Assembly (NCBI GenBank): GCA_016709145.1
Contig: JADJEK010000009.1
Location: forward strand, 62,001 to 126,000
Direction: 5' to 3'
From: Planctomycetota bacterium
Lineage (GTDB): Bacteria; Planctomycetota; B15-G4; JADJEK01
Length of the DNA: 64,000 nucleotides
The position numbers were made by a program, and so were the translations under genes. The notes under the pieces were generated by a model. It did no database searches. It was not told the DNA's origin and saw nothing but the letters and a program-made list of their open reading frames with translations. Shown here in pieces: positions 17,113 to 26,719 of the stretch (positions within the stretch are counted from its first letter, which is position 1; each line of letters starts with the position of its first letter).

Positions 17113-18423
17113 TCAGGTCTTCGCGGCGACCGCGGCGGGCTTGAACGCTTGCTTCGCGTGCGCCAGCGCGTGATCGACCTTCTTCTCGATCGCGGGATCG
17201 AGCGGCAGGCCCTTCTGCTTGATCAAGAACGGAGCGAGCGGCTTCAAGCAGCTCGCGCACGTGTACCGGGCGTCCATGTCCTGCGGCGCGATCTCGAAGT
17301 TCGCGTAGCGGCGCACGAGCTGGTAGTCCGGGCCGTTCCAGATGTCGTTGATGTCGGTGGTCTCGGAGAACTTGCCGAGGTCGTAGCTCGGCTTCGTGGT
17401 GCCGTCACAGCACGGCAGGATGCCGCCGTCCCAGTTGAAGTAGATCGAGTAGTACGGCCACGAGCAGCTCTCGACGTTGATGCGCGGGAGCTTCTTCGAA
17501 GCCGCCGGCGCGGGCGCCTGCGGAGCGGCCGCAGGTGCGGGCGCCTTCGTCGCCGTCGCTCCGTTCGCGGATCCGTTCGCCGCTCCGTTCGCGGGCGCGT
17601 TCGGGACCGGCTGGTAGTCGGATGCCTCGCCCTCGGCGCGCGGCTTCCACTCCTCTTTGAACTCGGGCGGGATGTTCGGGTAGATGAAGCGCACGAAATC
17701 GACGCCGATGTCGTCGGCCATCGCCTGCGCCTTCTTCACTTCGTGCTGGTTGTGGCGGAACAGCAGGAACTGCCAATCGATGAACGGCAGCTTTTTGCCG
17801 AGGCGCTTCTTCGCGTCGACGAGCTTGCGCATGTTCTTCGTCACGCGCTCGAAGTTGCCGCCGACCATGTACTTCTCGTAGGTCTCTTGGCTCGCGCCGT
17901 GGCACGACACGATCAGGTGTTCGATGCCCGACGTGACGACCTTCTCGGCCATCGCGTCGTCGAAGTCGCGCATCGACAGGTTCGACGAGATGCGCACGCC
18001 GACGTTCTTGTCGGCGGCGTAGCGCATCATCTCGTAGGCCTCGGGGAACAGCAGCGGTTCGCCGGAGCCGTACATGTTCACGTTGAACGCGTACGGACCG
18101 AGCTGGTCGATCACGCGCTTTAAGAAGTCGGCCTTCATGCGACCGAAGCCGCGCATGCCGTCGCCCTTGAACTGCGAGCGATCGCGGTCGAGGCAGAACG
18201 GGCACTCGAGGTTGCAGATGTTCGTGGACTCGATCTTCAGCACGAACGGGAAACCGTCGACCGTGATGTCGCCGCGAGCGCGGGCGCGCCAAACCTTGTA
18301 GGCGTTCCACCACTTCTTCGGCGTGCCATGGCGCAGCGCCGCGTAGGCGTAGCGGCTCGCGATTTTCATTTGGGTCTTCATCGACCCGGTGGTCGCGAAG
18401 ATGCGGTTCAGGGGGCCGCGCAT
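17113..18423 (-). CDS. Radical SAM protein with SPASM-like C-terminal cysteines
   Basis: About 436 residues. The radical SAM cluster motif CNLECPFC lies near residue 60 (CxxxCxxC), followed by the GSGEPLL SAM-binding stretch. C-terminal cysteines in SCSWPY, LPCCDGT and CASCLKP suggest an auxiliary Fe-S cluster of SPASM/twitch type. Between the barrel and those cysteines is an unusual low-complexity Ala/Pro/Asn/Gly insert of about 45 residues (near residues 280-325), probably a flexible linker. The start at 18423 (MRGPLNRIF) is chosen over more upstream in-frame codons, which would add a basic, unconserved tail. Such proteins modify peptides, lipids or glycans; the substrate is unknown. It stands alone, ending in a convergent junction. 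Confidence 0.82.
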   Translation of the reverse strand: MRGPLNRIFATTGSMKTQMKIASRYAYAALRHGTPKKWWNAYKVWRARARGDITVDGFPFVLKIESTNICNLECPFCLDRDRSQFKGDGMRGFGRMKADFLKRVIDQLGPYAFNVNMYGSGEPLLFPEAYEMMRYAADKNVGVRISSNLSMRDFDDAMAEKVVTSGIEHLIVSCHGASQETYEKYMVGGNFERVTKNMRKLVDAKKRLGKKLPFIDWQFLLFRHNQHEVKKAQAMADDIGVDFVRFIYPNIPPEFKEEWKPRAEGEASDYQPVPNAPANGAANGSANGATATKAPAPAAAPQAPAPAASKKLPRINVESCSWPYYSIYFNWDGGILPCCDGTTKPSYDLGKFSETTDINDIWNGPDYQLVRRYANFEIAPQDMDARYTCASCLKPLAPFLIKQKGLPLDPAIEKKVDHALAHAKQAFKPAAVAAKT

Positions 18424-18709
18424 GGTGCAGTCGTCCGTTCGAGCCGAGTGGAGGGGATGTCGGGGCCGGTTCGTCCGGCGTCGACGCGCTTTGCGCACAT
18501 CGACTTCGGGCGAGAAAGGCCCGGAACTATAGCCCGGAATCGCCGAGGAGGCGGCTCGCACATGGCTTCATTTCCGCCGCCCAGTTCCCCTGTGTGGGCT
18601 CGAGGACGACGGTCACAAGCTCAATGCCGCAGCGTGGATCCGGCGGGACGCCGCGTCCGATGGCCGAGCCGAACGCGCTCGAGACCGACGCTCCGATCCG
18701 GTGCGGACA

Positions 18710-20344
18710 TCAGGGGCCGAGTCGCAGCACGATGAGCGTCACGTGCGGCGCGGGCGACGTCCGCAGAACCTCGTGGCTCGCGATGCCGATCGACTCGAGC
18801 GCCTGCGCTGCACGCTCGATCGGGAAGTCCTGACTGTCGATCACGAGGAAGTCGACCGCGCGCAGGAACGACAGATCTCCGCTGGGCCGCAGCGCCGCGG
18901 CCCAGTCGGGCACGACCTCCTCGATCGAGCGTCCGAGCAACTTGGCCTCGTGCTCGAGATTCGGTCCGCACAGATACATGTGCGTGGTGGCGACGCGCGG
19001 CGCGGGCCGCGGCGAATGCGCGAGCATCGCCTGCGTGACCTCGCGGATCGGCCAGACCTCGGGTCGACTCGATTCGATCAGGAAGCGTTGGCGCGGCAGA
19101 TCGGTGATGAACCAATCGACGCGCGTGACGACGGGGATCGGTCCGAGCGACCAGCCCGCGACGTCGTTCGTCGGCGAGCGCAACGCCAACGCGAGCCCGA
19201 ACGCGGCGGCGCCCGCGGCCAGCCCGATCGCGGCGTGGCGCACGAGCGTGCGCGTCGTGTCGGCGATCGTGAGCGCGAGCAGCAGCACGCCGAGCGGCAC
19301 GTAGATCAGCACGTACTGACTTTGCGCCGCGGTCTGACCGTAGGTCAGTACGGGGAAGCACAACGCGGCCGACGCCAGCAACACGAAGCCCGCCTCGCGT
19401 CGCCGTGAGTCCGTCGCGCGCTGGCGCAGTCGCAGCACCGTGACGAGGCCCGCCGCTCCGACGAGCAGTGCGAGCGGTGCGCCGAAGCCGTCGGCCCAAA
19501 GATGACTCGGGTAGTACGTCCAGCGCTCGAGGCTGAACTTGTCCGCCATCTGCCGCATCGCGATCGAGTCGTCGGTCGCGCTCTTCGTGTACGTCATCAA
19601 CTTCGGGTACGCGAGCGCCTGCCACGGGGCGAGCAGCGCGATCACGACGAGCGTCGCGAGGCCGAGGTTCTTCAGCGCGAGGGGGCGCCGCGCGCGGTCC
19701 CGCAGCCCGAACGCGGCGGCGGCCAACGCCGCGCCGGCGAGGTAGAGCGGCGCGATGACCTTGCACATCGTCGCGATCGCGGTGGCCGCGGCGAACACGA
19801 CGGAGTTCTTGCGACACGCGAAGCCGCGGCAGCGCACGAGCGCGTCGAGCGCGAGCAGCGCGAACGCCTTCATCGGGAACTGCGGGTAGAACGGGCGCTG
19901 GTACGCGACGACGACGGGGCAACACAGTGTGACCACGGCGACCGCCAACGCGAATCGCGGCGATCCGAAGTTGCGCGCGAGCCGATACGCAGCGACCGTG
20001 AACACGAGCGAGAACGCCGCGATCGTGATCCCCATGTGGATCGGTTGGATGCCGGCATCGCTGCCGGCCGCGACCAGACTCACGGCCGCGGGGAACAGGA
20101 TCGTGCGGAACTCGGCCTGTGTGAAGCAGGCCTTTGCCCACGCCAACACGCCGTCGTACTGCATGACCAACAACAGATCGAGCGCGCGCGCGCGGTAGTA
20201 CGCCTGTTCGATCGTCGGCGGGCGTTCGTAGAAGCCGTTCTCACGCATCCAGACCGCGGTGACCGCGGTCTGGACGATCAACAGCAGCGCGACGGACAGC
20301 CACGCCGGCAACCCGAATGGTCCGCGTCGCGTCGTTTCGTTCAA
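18710..20344 (-). CDS. Multi-pass membrane protein, PMT/GT39-like glycosyltransferase
   Basis: 544 residues. An N-terminal membrane helix (AWLSVALLLIVQTAVTAVW) is followed by an extracytoplasmic loop and at least nine further hydrophobic segments, then a soluble C-terminal domain of about 130 residues. The overall look is that of dolichyl/undecaprenyl-phosphate-sugar mannosyltransferases (GT39/PMT, ArnT-like), which glycosylate lipids or proteins at the outer face of the membrane. I cannot identify the catalytic acidic pair with confidence. The start is TTG at 20344 and shares TTGA with the stop of the upstream gene; no Shine-Dalgarno sequence is visible, so translation is probably coupled. 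Confidence 0.65.
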   Translation of the reverse strand: MNETTRRGPFGLPAWLSVALLLIVQTAVTAVWMRENGFYERPPTIEQAYYRARALDLLLVMQYDGVLAWAKACFTQAEFRTILFPAAVSLVAAGSDAGIQPIHMGITIAAFSLVFTVAAYRLARNFGSPRFALAVAVVTLCCPVVVAYQRPFYPQFPMKAFALLALDALVRCRGFACRKNSVVFAAATAIATMCKVIAPLYLAGAALAAAAFGLRDRARRPLALKNLGLATLVVIALLAPWQALAYPKLMTYTKSATDDSIAMRQMADKFSLERWTYYPSHLWADGFGAPLALLVGAAGLVTVLRLRQRATDSRRREAGFVLLASAALCFPVLTYGQTAAQSQYVLIYVPLGVLLLALTIADTTRTLVRHAAIGLAAGAAAFGLALALRSPTNDVAGWSLGPIPVVTRVDWFITDLPRQRFLIESSRPEVWPIREVTQAMLAHSPRPAPRVATTHMYLCGPNLEHEAKLLGRSIEEVVPDWAAALRPSGDLSFLRAVDFLVIDSQDFPIERAAQALESIGIASHEVLRTSPAPHVTLIVLRLGP

Positions 20345-22074
20345 CGCGTCGTGTCGAGCGCGAGCAGCGCGTACGCGGTGGTCAGGACCTTGTTGCCTTC
20401 CATCCAGCGCGCCGAGCGGTGGTTGATCCAGTAGCCGTCGGTCGTCTGCAGCGCGAGCACGGTGTCGGCGAGTTCACGCTTCCACGCGCGTGACCGACCC
20501 TTGCCGTCGGTGATCGTGTCCTGGCCGTACGCCTCGAGCGCGCGTCCGAGCGTCACGTAGTAGTAGTAGAGGCCTTGGTACTCGGCGCCCTTGCCGCTGA
20601 CGAAACCCGGGTTCACGTCGAGCGTGAAGTTCTGCTGGATCCAGCCGATCGCGGCCTGGACCTTCGCGTCCTTCGGGTCGAGACCGGCGAACAAGTACGA
20701 CTTCAGCAGTGCGTACGTCATCGAGCCGTAGCTGCGCGGCGACACGGTGCCGTCGGCGTTCGTGACGTCGCCGGCCTTCGAGTCGCCGGGGCGATACTGC
20801 GCGCCGCCGTCGGAACCGGCCACGGCGACCTTGCCGTCGGGGCGCGTGACGGGGATCGGGCCCGTTTCCTCGAGGTTCTGGCAACGGCGCAAGAACTCGA
20901 CGGCCTTGGTGTACGCCTCGCGGTCGGTCGGCACTCCGGCGGCGTGCAGGGCTTCGATCGCGAAATGACTGTTCGAGAGGTCCGGACGCTCCGCCGAGCC
21001 GTAGCCGAAGCCACCGTAGTAGTTGTCCTCTTCGGACGAGTAGCCCTCGCCCTCGTCGAGCTGCGTGAGTTCGAGGAAGCCCACGGCCTGGTCGATCACG
21101 GGGCGGTAGCGCTGGTCCTTCGACGTCGCGAGCGCCTCGATCGTGACGCTCGTGATGTAGTTCTTCAGGCCGTGCTCGTAGATGCCGCCGTCTTCCTTCT
21201 GCAGCGATGCGAGCCACGCCAGACCCTGCGCGACGTATTCCGGGTGCGGCCGGCCGGCCGCGTCGCAGGTCCGCATGACCGCGGTCAACGTGATGCCGGT
21301 GACGCCGGCGTCCGAATCGGCTTCGAAACCGAATCGACCGTCCCTCTGCTGCGCGGCGAGGAACGCGAGAGCTTCGTCGATGCGTGCCGCGCGTTCGGCG
21401 GCGTCCTTCGGCAGCGCGCGGCGCGGCGCGTCGGCCACGGGCTTGTCGTCGGTCGCGGCCTTCGGCTTGGCGGCGGCTTCGCGCTCGACCGCGTCGATCA
21501 CCGCGAGCAGGACGTCGGCCATTTCGTGCGCGTTGTCGACCGTGACCGGCTCCTTCGCCAGCGCTTCGAGCTCCGCCGCGTCGTGCGCATCGACACCACC
21601 CGCGCCGAGTCCGCCGAGCGCGCGATCGACGGCGTGGTCGGCGTCGTCCTGATTCAGCGCACGCGAAGCCTCGGCGTCGAGGAAGGCCTTGGTCTTCGCC
21701 TTCGCGGCGTCGTAGTCCGCGGTCTTCGCCACCAAGTCGAGGGCCTTCCAGGCTTCCTTCGTCACGATCGAACGCAGCGGATCGTCGGGGGCCGCGAACG
21801 CGCCGTCGGCCTGCTGGTACGCCAGCAGCGCCGCGACCGCGTTGCGGACGAAGGGCCCGTCCTGCGTCGTGTACTTCTCGGAGCACCGACCGAAGCCCTG
21901 CAGAGCACGCGCCGTCGCGAGCGGTTGGTGCTCGCGCGCGCCGTAGCTGCCGTCCTCGTTCTGCACCAGGCGCAGGCCGCGGACGATCGGATTCACGGAC
22001 TTCGACAGGTCGGCGTGCGCCGACCCGAGGAAGCCGAGGGATGCGACGACGAGAACACCGGCTCGGATGCTCAT
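20341..22074 (-). CDS. Secreted prenyltransferase/squalene-cyclase-repeat protein
   Basis: About 577 residues. A signal peptide (SIRAGVLVVASLGFLGSAHA) leads into alpha-alpha barrel repeats of the prenyltransferase/squalene oxidase type. QNEDGSYG, QQADGAFAAP, QQRDGRFGF, QKEDGGIYE and QTTDGYWIN are the typical QxxDGxW/F-like turns. The middle carries an Ala/Lys-rich insert near residues 185-230. The DxDD catalytic motif of squalene-hopene cyclases is not evident, so a polymer-binding or scaffold role outside the membrane seems more likely than cyclase activity. ATG 22074 has GAGG five bases upstream; an in-frame extension to 22125 lacks such a site. It is coupled to the GT39-like gene downstream. 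Confidence 0.8.
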   Translation of the reverse strand: MSIRAGVLVVASLGFLGSAHADLSKSVNPIVRGLRLVQNEDGSYGAREHQPLATARALQGFGRCSEKYTTQDGPFVRNAVAALLAYQQADGAFAAPDDPLRSIVTKEAWKALDLVAKTADYDAAKAKTKAFLDAEASRALNQDDADHAVDRALGGLGAGGVDAHDAAELEALAKEPVTVDNAHEMADVLLAVIDAVEREAAAKPKAATDDKPVADAPRRALPKDAAERAARIDEALAFLAAQQRDGRFGFEADSDAGVTGITLTAVMRTCDAAGRPHPEYVAQGLAWLASLQKEDGGIYEHGLKNYITSVTIEALATSKDQRYRPVIDQAVGFLELTQLDEGEGYSSEEDNYYGGFGYGSAERPDLSNSHFAIEALHAAGVPTDREAYTKAVEFLRRCQNLEETGPIPVTRPDGKVAVAGSDGGAQYRPGDSKAGDVTNADGTVSPRSYGSMTYALLKSYLFAGLDPKDAKVQAAIGWIQQNFTLDVNPGFVSGKGAEYQGLYYYYVTLGRALEAYGQDTITDGKGRSRAWKRELADTVLALQTTDGYWINHRSARWMEGNKVLTTAYALLALDTTR

Positions 22075-22267
22075 GGAAACCTCGAGGGGTCGAAAGGGAC
22101 GGGCAATCGGGAACCAGGGATCCACGGTTCGAAGGGTCGGGGGACCCCACGGCCCCCACGGCCATGGAGGAGCAATGCTTGCGTTCGCGGGGCGCCATCA
22201 TAGGTTCGCGGTCGGCGGCGTGGATGCTCGCTTGGAACGAGCGAGGAGCGTCGCGGTTCGATCGAAC

Positions 22268-23152
22268 ATGACTTCGGACTTCACCTTCATCGTCAATCCG
22301 ATCTCGAGCAGCGGCAAGGCGCTGCGCGTCGCCGAGGCCGTCATCGATCGGCTGCGGGCGCAGGGTACGACCGCGACCCTCGTGGCGACGCGCGCGGCCG
22401 GTGACGCCCGGCGTCTCGCGGGAGAAGTCCGCGACGGCGTCGTCGTCGCCTGCGGGGGCGATGGCACCTTCAACGAGGTCGTCGCGGGGGGCCGCGATCC
22501 CGAGGTCCCGGTCGCGATCGTGCCGGCCGGACTCGGGAACGTGGTCGCCAAGGAGTTCGGCGTCCCGCGCGACCCGGGTGGACTCGCCCGCATGTTGCGC
22601 GCCGGCAAAACGCGACGCATCGACGCCGGCCGGGTCCGCTGCGATGGTGGCGAGCCACGTGCGTTCTCGTTCCTGTTCAGCGTCGGCTTCGACGCGGTCA
22701 CCGTCCATCGCTTGCACGCTGCGCGGACCGGGGCGTTGACCCGAGCCGGCTACCTTCTCGCAGGGTTCGGTGCCGTCGCTGCAGCCGATGCCACTGCCGT
22801 CGACGTCGTCGCGGACGGAACGCCGTGGATGCGGGCTGCGCGCTACGTCGCCGTGGCCAACTTGGCGTCGTACGGCGGGCCACTGCGAGTCCTGCGCGAG
22901 GCTTCCCCCGACGATGGTCGGCTCGATCTCGTGGCGATCCCGGGAGCGCTCGGCCCGCGCTTGCTCAAGTTGATGTGGAACGGTTGGTTACGTGGATTCG
23001 AAGGCATGGAGGATGCGCGTAGGACGACAGCGTCCCGGATCACGATCGAAGGCGTCTCGCGATCCTTCGGACAGGTCGACGGCGACGTCTTGATCGGCTC
23101 GCGCTTCGACGTCGACGTCGTTCCGGGGGCGATCCGACTGGTCGTGCCCTGA
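22268..23152 (+). CDS. Diacylglycerol kinase-family lipid kinase
   Basis: 294 residues; cytosolic or membrane-peripheral enzyme that phosphorylates diacylglycerol or a related lipid (YegS/DagK family). It begins with TFIVNPISSSGKA, the family N-terminal motif. The nucleotide-binding VACGGDGTFNEVVAGG is near residue 65, and VPAGLGNVVAKEF follows where related enzymes have GTGND. The C-terminal half has the usual beta-sandwich with DGRLDLVAIP near residue 220. ATG 22268 is chosen because the Asn-Pro motif normally lies within the first 15 residues; the in-frame sequence upstream is repeat-like and non-coding in character. It is divergent from the cyclase-repeat gene with 193 bases between them. 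Confidence 0.88.
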   Translation: MTSDFTFIVNPISSSGKALRVAEAVIDRLRAQGTTATLVATRAAGDARRLAGEVRDGVVVACGGDGTFNEVVAGGRDPEVPVAIVPAGLGNVVAKEFGVPRDPGGLARMLRAGKTRRIDAGRVRCDGGEPRAFSFLFSVGFDAVTVHRLHAARTGALTRAGYLLAGFGAVAAADATAVDVVADGTPWMRAARYVAVANLASYGGPLRVLREASPDDGRLDLVAIPGALGPRLLKLMWNGWLRGFEGMEDARRTTASRITIEGVSRSFGQVDGDVLIGSRFDVDVVPGAIRLVVP

Positions 23153-23318
23153 TCGTCGTCGAGCCAATTCGGGGCATCCATGCTGGCGAGGCAATGCGCC
23201 GCAGCGGCGTCTCCAACAAGTTTTCCACAGCGAAGTTGGGTTCCCAGAGGCCTGTCCTTATCGTGCCCGGCGCTGGCGCAGCCCACGATTGCGCCAGCCC
23301 ACGAAGGGACCCCCGCGC

Positions 23319-24947
23319 ATGAACGAACAGGTCCGCCGGATCTGCGCGCTGCTGAAGAAGGATCGCCCCGAGTACCAGTGCGCCGCGGCCGTAGTGCTGG
23401 GCGAGCTGAAGGTCCGGGACAGCTCCGTCATCAAGGAGCTCGGCCACCTGCTCGAGAACGGGCAAGACCGGCGCGTGAAGGGCTACGCCCTCGCCGCGCT
23501 CGAGAAGATCGGATCACGCGAGTCGATCCCGTTCGTGCTGCCGATCCTCGCGAGCGACACCGAGCTCCGCGAACAGGCCGTGCGTGTACTCGCGAGCCTC
23601 GGCGCCGGGGTCGCGCGCGACCTCGCCGCACGTTTCAAGAACGCATCTGCGGCGGAACGTCGCGGGATCAACCTCGTGCTGGCGCGCGTGCGCGGAGGCG
23701 ATGCCACGCGCATGTTGCTCGAAGCGTTGCAAGACGACGACGAAGCCGTCGTCGAGGAAACCCTGCATGGCATTCGGCGCGAGATGAAGACGGCGTCGCC
23801 GCGCGACAAGCGCGCGTTCTTGGCGCAAATCCGCACGTTCCTCGGCAGTCGCGCCGTGAAGGACAACAAGCGCGCGAAGACCGCGGCGCTGCGCGCTCTC
23901 GGGTTCCTCGACGACATCGGCGCCGAGGCGCTCGCGTTGTCCTTCCTCGGACCGCAACACGATCAGGCCATCCGGCACGCGGCGCTGGTCGCGCTGCGCA
24001 CGATGCCGCGCGCTCCGCGTGCGTCGGAAGCGCTGCTGAAGAAGCTGCTGCCGTTGCTGTCCGAGACCGATCACGCCCACGTCGTCGCGCCGACGCTCGA
24101 CGTGTTGCGCCCGATGACGCTCGGCAAGTCCGCGGCGCACTTGCTGCAAGACCTCGCGCACAGCCAGCACATCGACGTCCGTCGATTCGCGGTGGTCAAG
24201 TTGCGCGAGTTCGACACGCGCGAGTCGGTCGACCTGCTCGGTCGATTCCTCGAGGACCACGATCCGACGATCCGTGATCTGGCGTCGGATTCGCTGATGG
24301 CGATCCCGACCGCGCGTTCGGTGCTGTTCGAGCGCCTGTTGCGCGAGACGCACATGGAACGGGCGTGGACGTTCGCGCGCATCCTGAAGCCGCATGGCGC
24401 GCAGTTCTCGAAGGAACAGGTGCGACGTCTCGGCGACAAGGTCACGCGTCTGCTCGACGCCGACCAGAAGCTCTATGAGCCGAACTTGTTCTTGTTGCGC
24501 TCGGTGTCCGAAGCTTCCGCGCGCGACGCTCTGTTGAAGCGCGCGCTGCGCCGCAAACGCACCAAGCACTTCGACGACGCCGCTCGCACGCTGCGACTGC
24601 TCGAGCGCCATGGCATCGTCGACGACGACGTCCGCTTCGAGTTGGCGATCATGTTGCTGAAGCTCTCGCCGCGCGATCCGCAGAAGGACGCGCGCGACAC
24701 CGACCCTGCGCTCGAGCACTTGTCGTGCGTGGTGCAGAATCCGAAGTTCGGGTTGTTCGATCGGCTGCGGCGCGAAACGGTGATGACTGCCGAGGACTTG
24801 TTCTACGTCGGTTGGCACTTCGTCGAAGGCCAGGGTGTCGCCAAGGACTTCGGCGGCAAGATGCTGCATCTGGTCTTGCGCAAGGTGCCGAAGTCGCCGC
24901 TCGCGCTGCGCGCACGAGAGAAACTGAATCGCGAAAGCGTACGGTAG
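23319..24947 (+). CDS. HEAT-repeat protein
   Basis: 542 residues, all helical. The N-terminal 360 residues contain regularly spaced HEAT/PBS-lyase-type repeats (CAAAVVLGELKV, GYALAALEKIGS, EQAVRVLASLGAG, IRDLASDSLMAIP and others), a right-handed solenoid that usually works as a protein-protein scaffold. The last third (about 370-542) is helical with no recognised motif. It has no signal peptide, so it is cytosolic. ATG 23319 is about 10 bases after AAGGGA. It lies 55 bases before the next gene and may share its transcript. There is no enzyme signature. Confidence 0.8.
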   Translation: MNEQVRRICALLKKDRPEYQCAAAVVLGELKVRDSSVIKELGHLLENGQDRRVKGYALAALEKIGSRESIPFVLPILASDTELREQAVRVLASLGAGVARDLAARFKNASAAERRGINLVLARVRGGDATRMLLEALQDDDEAVVEETLHGIRREMKTASPRDKRAFLAQIRTFLGSRAVKDNKRAKTAALRALGFLDDIGAEALALSFLGPQHDQAIRHAALVALRTMPRAPRASEALLKKLLPLLSETDHAHVVAPTLDVLRPMTLGKSAAHLLQDLAHSQHIDVRRFAVVKLREFDTRESVDLLGRFLEDHDPTIRDLASDSLMAIPTARSVLFERLLRETHMERAWTFARILKPHGAQFSKEQVRRLGDKVTRLLDADQKLYEPNLFLLRSVSEASARDALLKRALRRKRTKHFDDAARTLRLLERHGIVDDDVRFELAIMLLKLSPRDPQKDARDTDPALEHLSCVVQNPKFGLFDRLRRETVMTAEDLFYVGWHFVEGQGVAKDFGGKMLHLVLRKVPKSPLALRAREKLNRESVR

Positions 24948-25002
24948 TCGCCGTCCTTCGGCACTCGAGCCGGCCCCCGACCGCAATTCCCGGAGATCGT
25001 CC

Positions 25003-26568
25003 GTGCGTCACCTCGTCGTCCTCGCGGCGTGCTTCGTGTGTTCGTCGGCGCTCGTCGCACAGGATCGCGGAGCGCGCGGGGCCGAGAAGGCCGCGCCGCA
25101 GAAGTCCGTTCGGATCGTGACCTGGAACGGCGAGCAGATCCTCTCGAACGACGTGATGTTCCGCTGGACGGACTTCGTGCCGCCCGCGGCCGCACCGGCC
25201 GGCCGCGCCGGTGCGGGTCGCGGCGAAGGTGGCGGCGGTCGAGGTGAAGGCGGGGGTGGTCGCGGTGACGGGGCCGGCGGTCGCGGCAACGCGTTCGCAC
25301 GCGCGGCCGGAGCGTTCTCGACGTTCACGCAGGCGGTCGGGCTCGATCGTTCGCGGGATCTCGGTCGGCTGGATCGAGTCGAAGTCGACGGCGATCTCGA
25401 GTTCCAGGCCAAGCCTCCAGCGCGCACGTTCGCGCTCGTGAACGGCACGGCGTATTCCGGCGGCTACGGCGGGTTGGCGTTCGACGTCGCCGCGGGCTGG
25501 AGCTTCGTCGAGGCCACCGACCTCGGCGCGACGATGCTGAAGCGCGCAGCCGACGGCGAGATCGTCGGCCGCGTCCGCGTGTCGATCCAGGAGTTCGGCG
25601 ACGGGCAGTCGCTGCGTGTGGCGTTCGACGAGAAGGCGGTGGAGGCCGAGCGCTTGCTCGGGACGGCGTACGTCGAGCGCTTCGAGTCGATCGAAGCCGA
25701 CCTGAAGGAAGAGCCGATCCAGGACGATGGCACGCGGCTGAAGCGCCTGGGTCGCAAGGGCGTCGAGAAGAGCAGTCGCGCGCCGCTGCACCTCGAAGGC
25801 AATCTCGTGCTCGATGGGCCGTTCGTGCCGCTGGTCGAGTTGCTCGCGCGCGGCGACGAGCGCGAAGCGATCTTGGCCGAAGCGCGCAAGGTGCTCGCGT
25901 CCGTTCGCTTCGATCGCACGCAGCCCGCGCCGGTCCGCAGCGATGCTCCGCTCGGCGAGACCGCGCCGCCCGCGTTGCCCGACGACGGTGGTGGCCGCGG
26001 TGGCCGCGGCGGCGGCGGTCGCGATCCGATGGCGCAGATGCAGCAGGTCCTCGACGGCATCAAGCCGGTGCAAGACAGCGCGTTCGTCGTCGACGGCGTC
26101 TACGTCAACGCCAAGCTCGGGCTGAAGACGAAGGAGGCGCTGCCGAAGCCGCTGTTCTTCACGCGCGCCGACGAGCAAGGCTTCACGGCGTTCTTCCGCG
26201 GCGAGGACCAGACGGTGGTCGACCTCGCGGCGGTATCGGTCGCCGTGCTGTGGGGCGAACCCTCGGTCAAGAACAAGCAGCAATGGCTGACCGAGCGCTA
26301 CACCGACGGCTTCCTCGGCGCGCCGCAGGAAGGCGAGAAGCCGACGAAGGCGAAGCCCGCATCGCTCGGGAAGTTGAAAGGCAGCCATCTCGAGATGGAG
26401 CGCGCGGTGCCGTTCGCGGGCGAGTCGTCGTTGGACGTCTGGTTCGTCGAGGACAAGGGCCGCGTCGTCGTGTTCGTGATCTCGGCGGTCGGCAGCAGCG
26501 GCGATCGCACGAGGAACATCAAGACGATCGAGAAATGGCTGAGGAGCTTCGAGCTGGCCGCCCGTTGA
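25003..26568 (+). CDS. Secreted protein of unknown function with Gly/Arg-rich tract
   Basis: 521 residues, GTG start with GGAG seven bases before it. A signal peptide (HLVVLAACFVCSSALVAQ) precedes a domain that speaks of post-processing export. A low-complexity Gly/Arg/Glu stretch occupies residues about 65-100 (repeats of GRGEGGG type), and a second Gly/Arg run lies near residues 325-340. Two globular parts flank it: about 110-310, and about 345-515. The second part ends in a segment (IKTIEKWLRSF) that resembles the helix ending small photosystem-assembly-like alpha/beta domains. I do not recognise the family. The Gly/Arg tracts are encoded by GGC/GGT-CGC triplet runs and may be length-variable. 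Confidence 0.7.
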   Translation: MRHLVVLAACFVCSSALVAQDRGARGAEKAAPQKSVRIVTWNGEQILSNDVMFRWTDFVPPAAAPAGRAGAGRGEGGGGRGEGGGGRGDGAGGRGNAFARAAGAFSTFTQAVGLDRSRDLGRLDRVEVDGDLEFQAKPPARTFALVNGTAYSGGYGGLAFDVAAGWSFVEATDLGATMLKRAADGEIVGRVRVSIQEFGDGQSLRVAFDEKAVEAERLLGTAYVERFESIEADLKEEPIQDDGTRLKRLGRKGVEKSSRAPLHLEGNLVLDGPFVPLVELLARGDEREAILAEARKVLASVRFDRTQPAPVRSDAPLGETAPPALPDDGGGRGGRGGGGRDPMAQMQQVLDGIKPVQDSAFVVDGVYVNAKLGLKTKEALPKPLFFTRADEQGFTAFFRGEDQTVVDLAAVSVAVLWGEPSVKNKQQWLTERYTDGFLGAPQEGEKPTKAKPASLGKLKGSHLEMERAVPFAGESSLDVWFVEDKGRVVVFVISAVGSSGDRTRNIKTIEKWLRSFELAAR

Positions 26569-26719
26569 AGGAGTCTCGCGGGCCAGGATGGGGCCTCGTG
26601 CCCGAGATCTTCGTTGCTCGTCGTCACCAACTTGCGTGGAAGCTGCCTCGTCCTCGCGCCTCGATCTCGGTCACGGTGCCGACGTCTGGGCGGCCATGGG
26701 ACTTCCTCGATGGGTTGGT

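Noticed and set aside
20341..22074. Active squalene-hopene cyclase
   Set aside because: A signal peptide is present and no DxDD motif is evident, so cyclase function is not supported.
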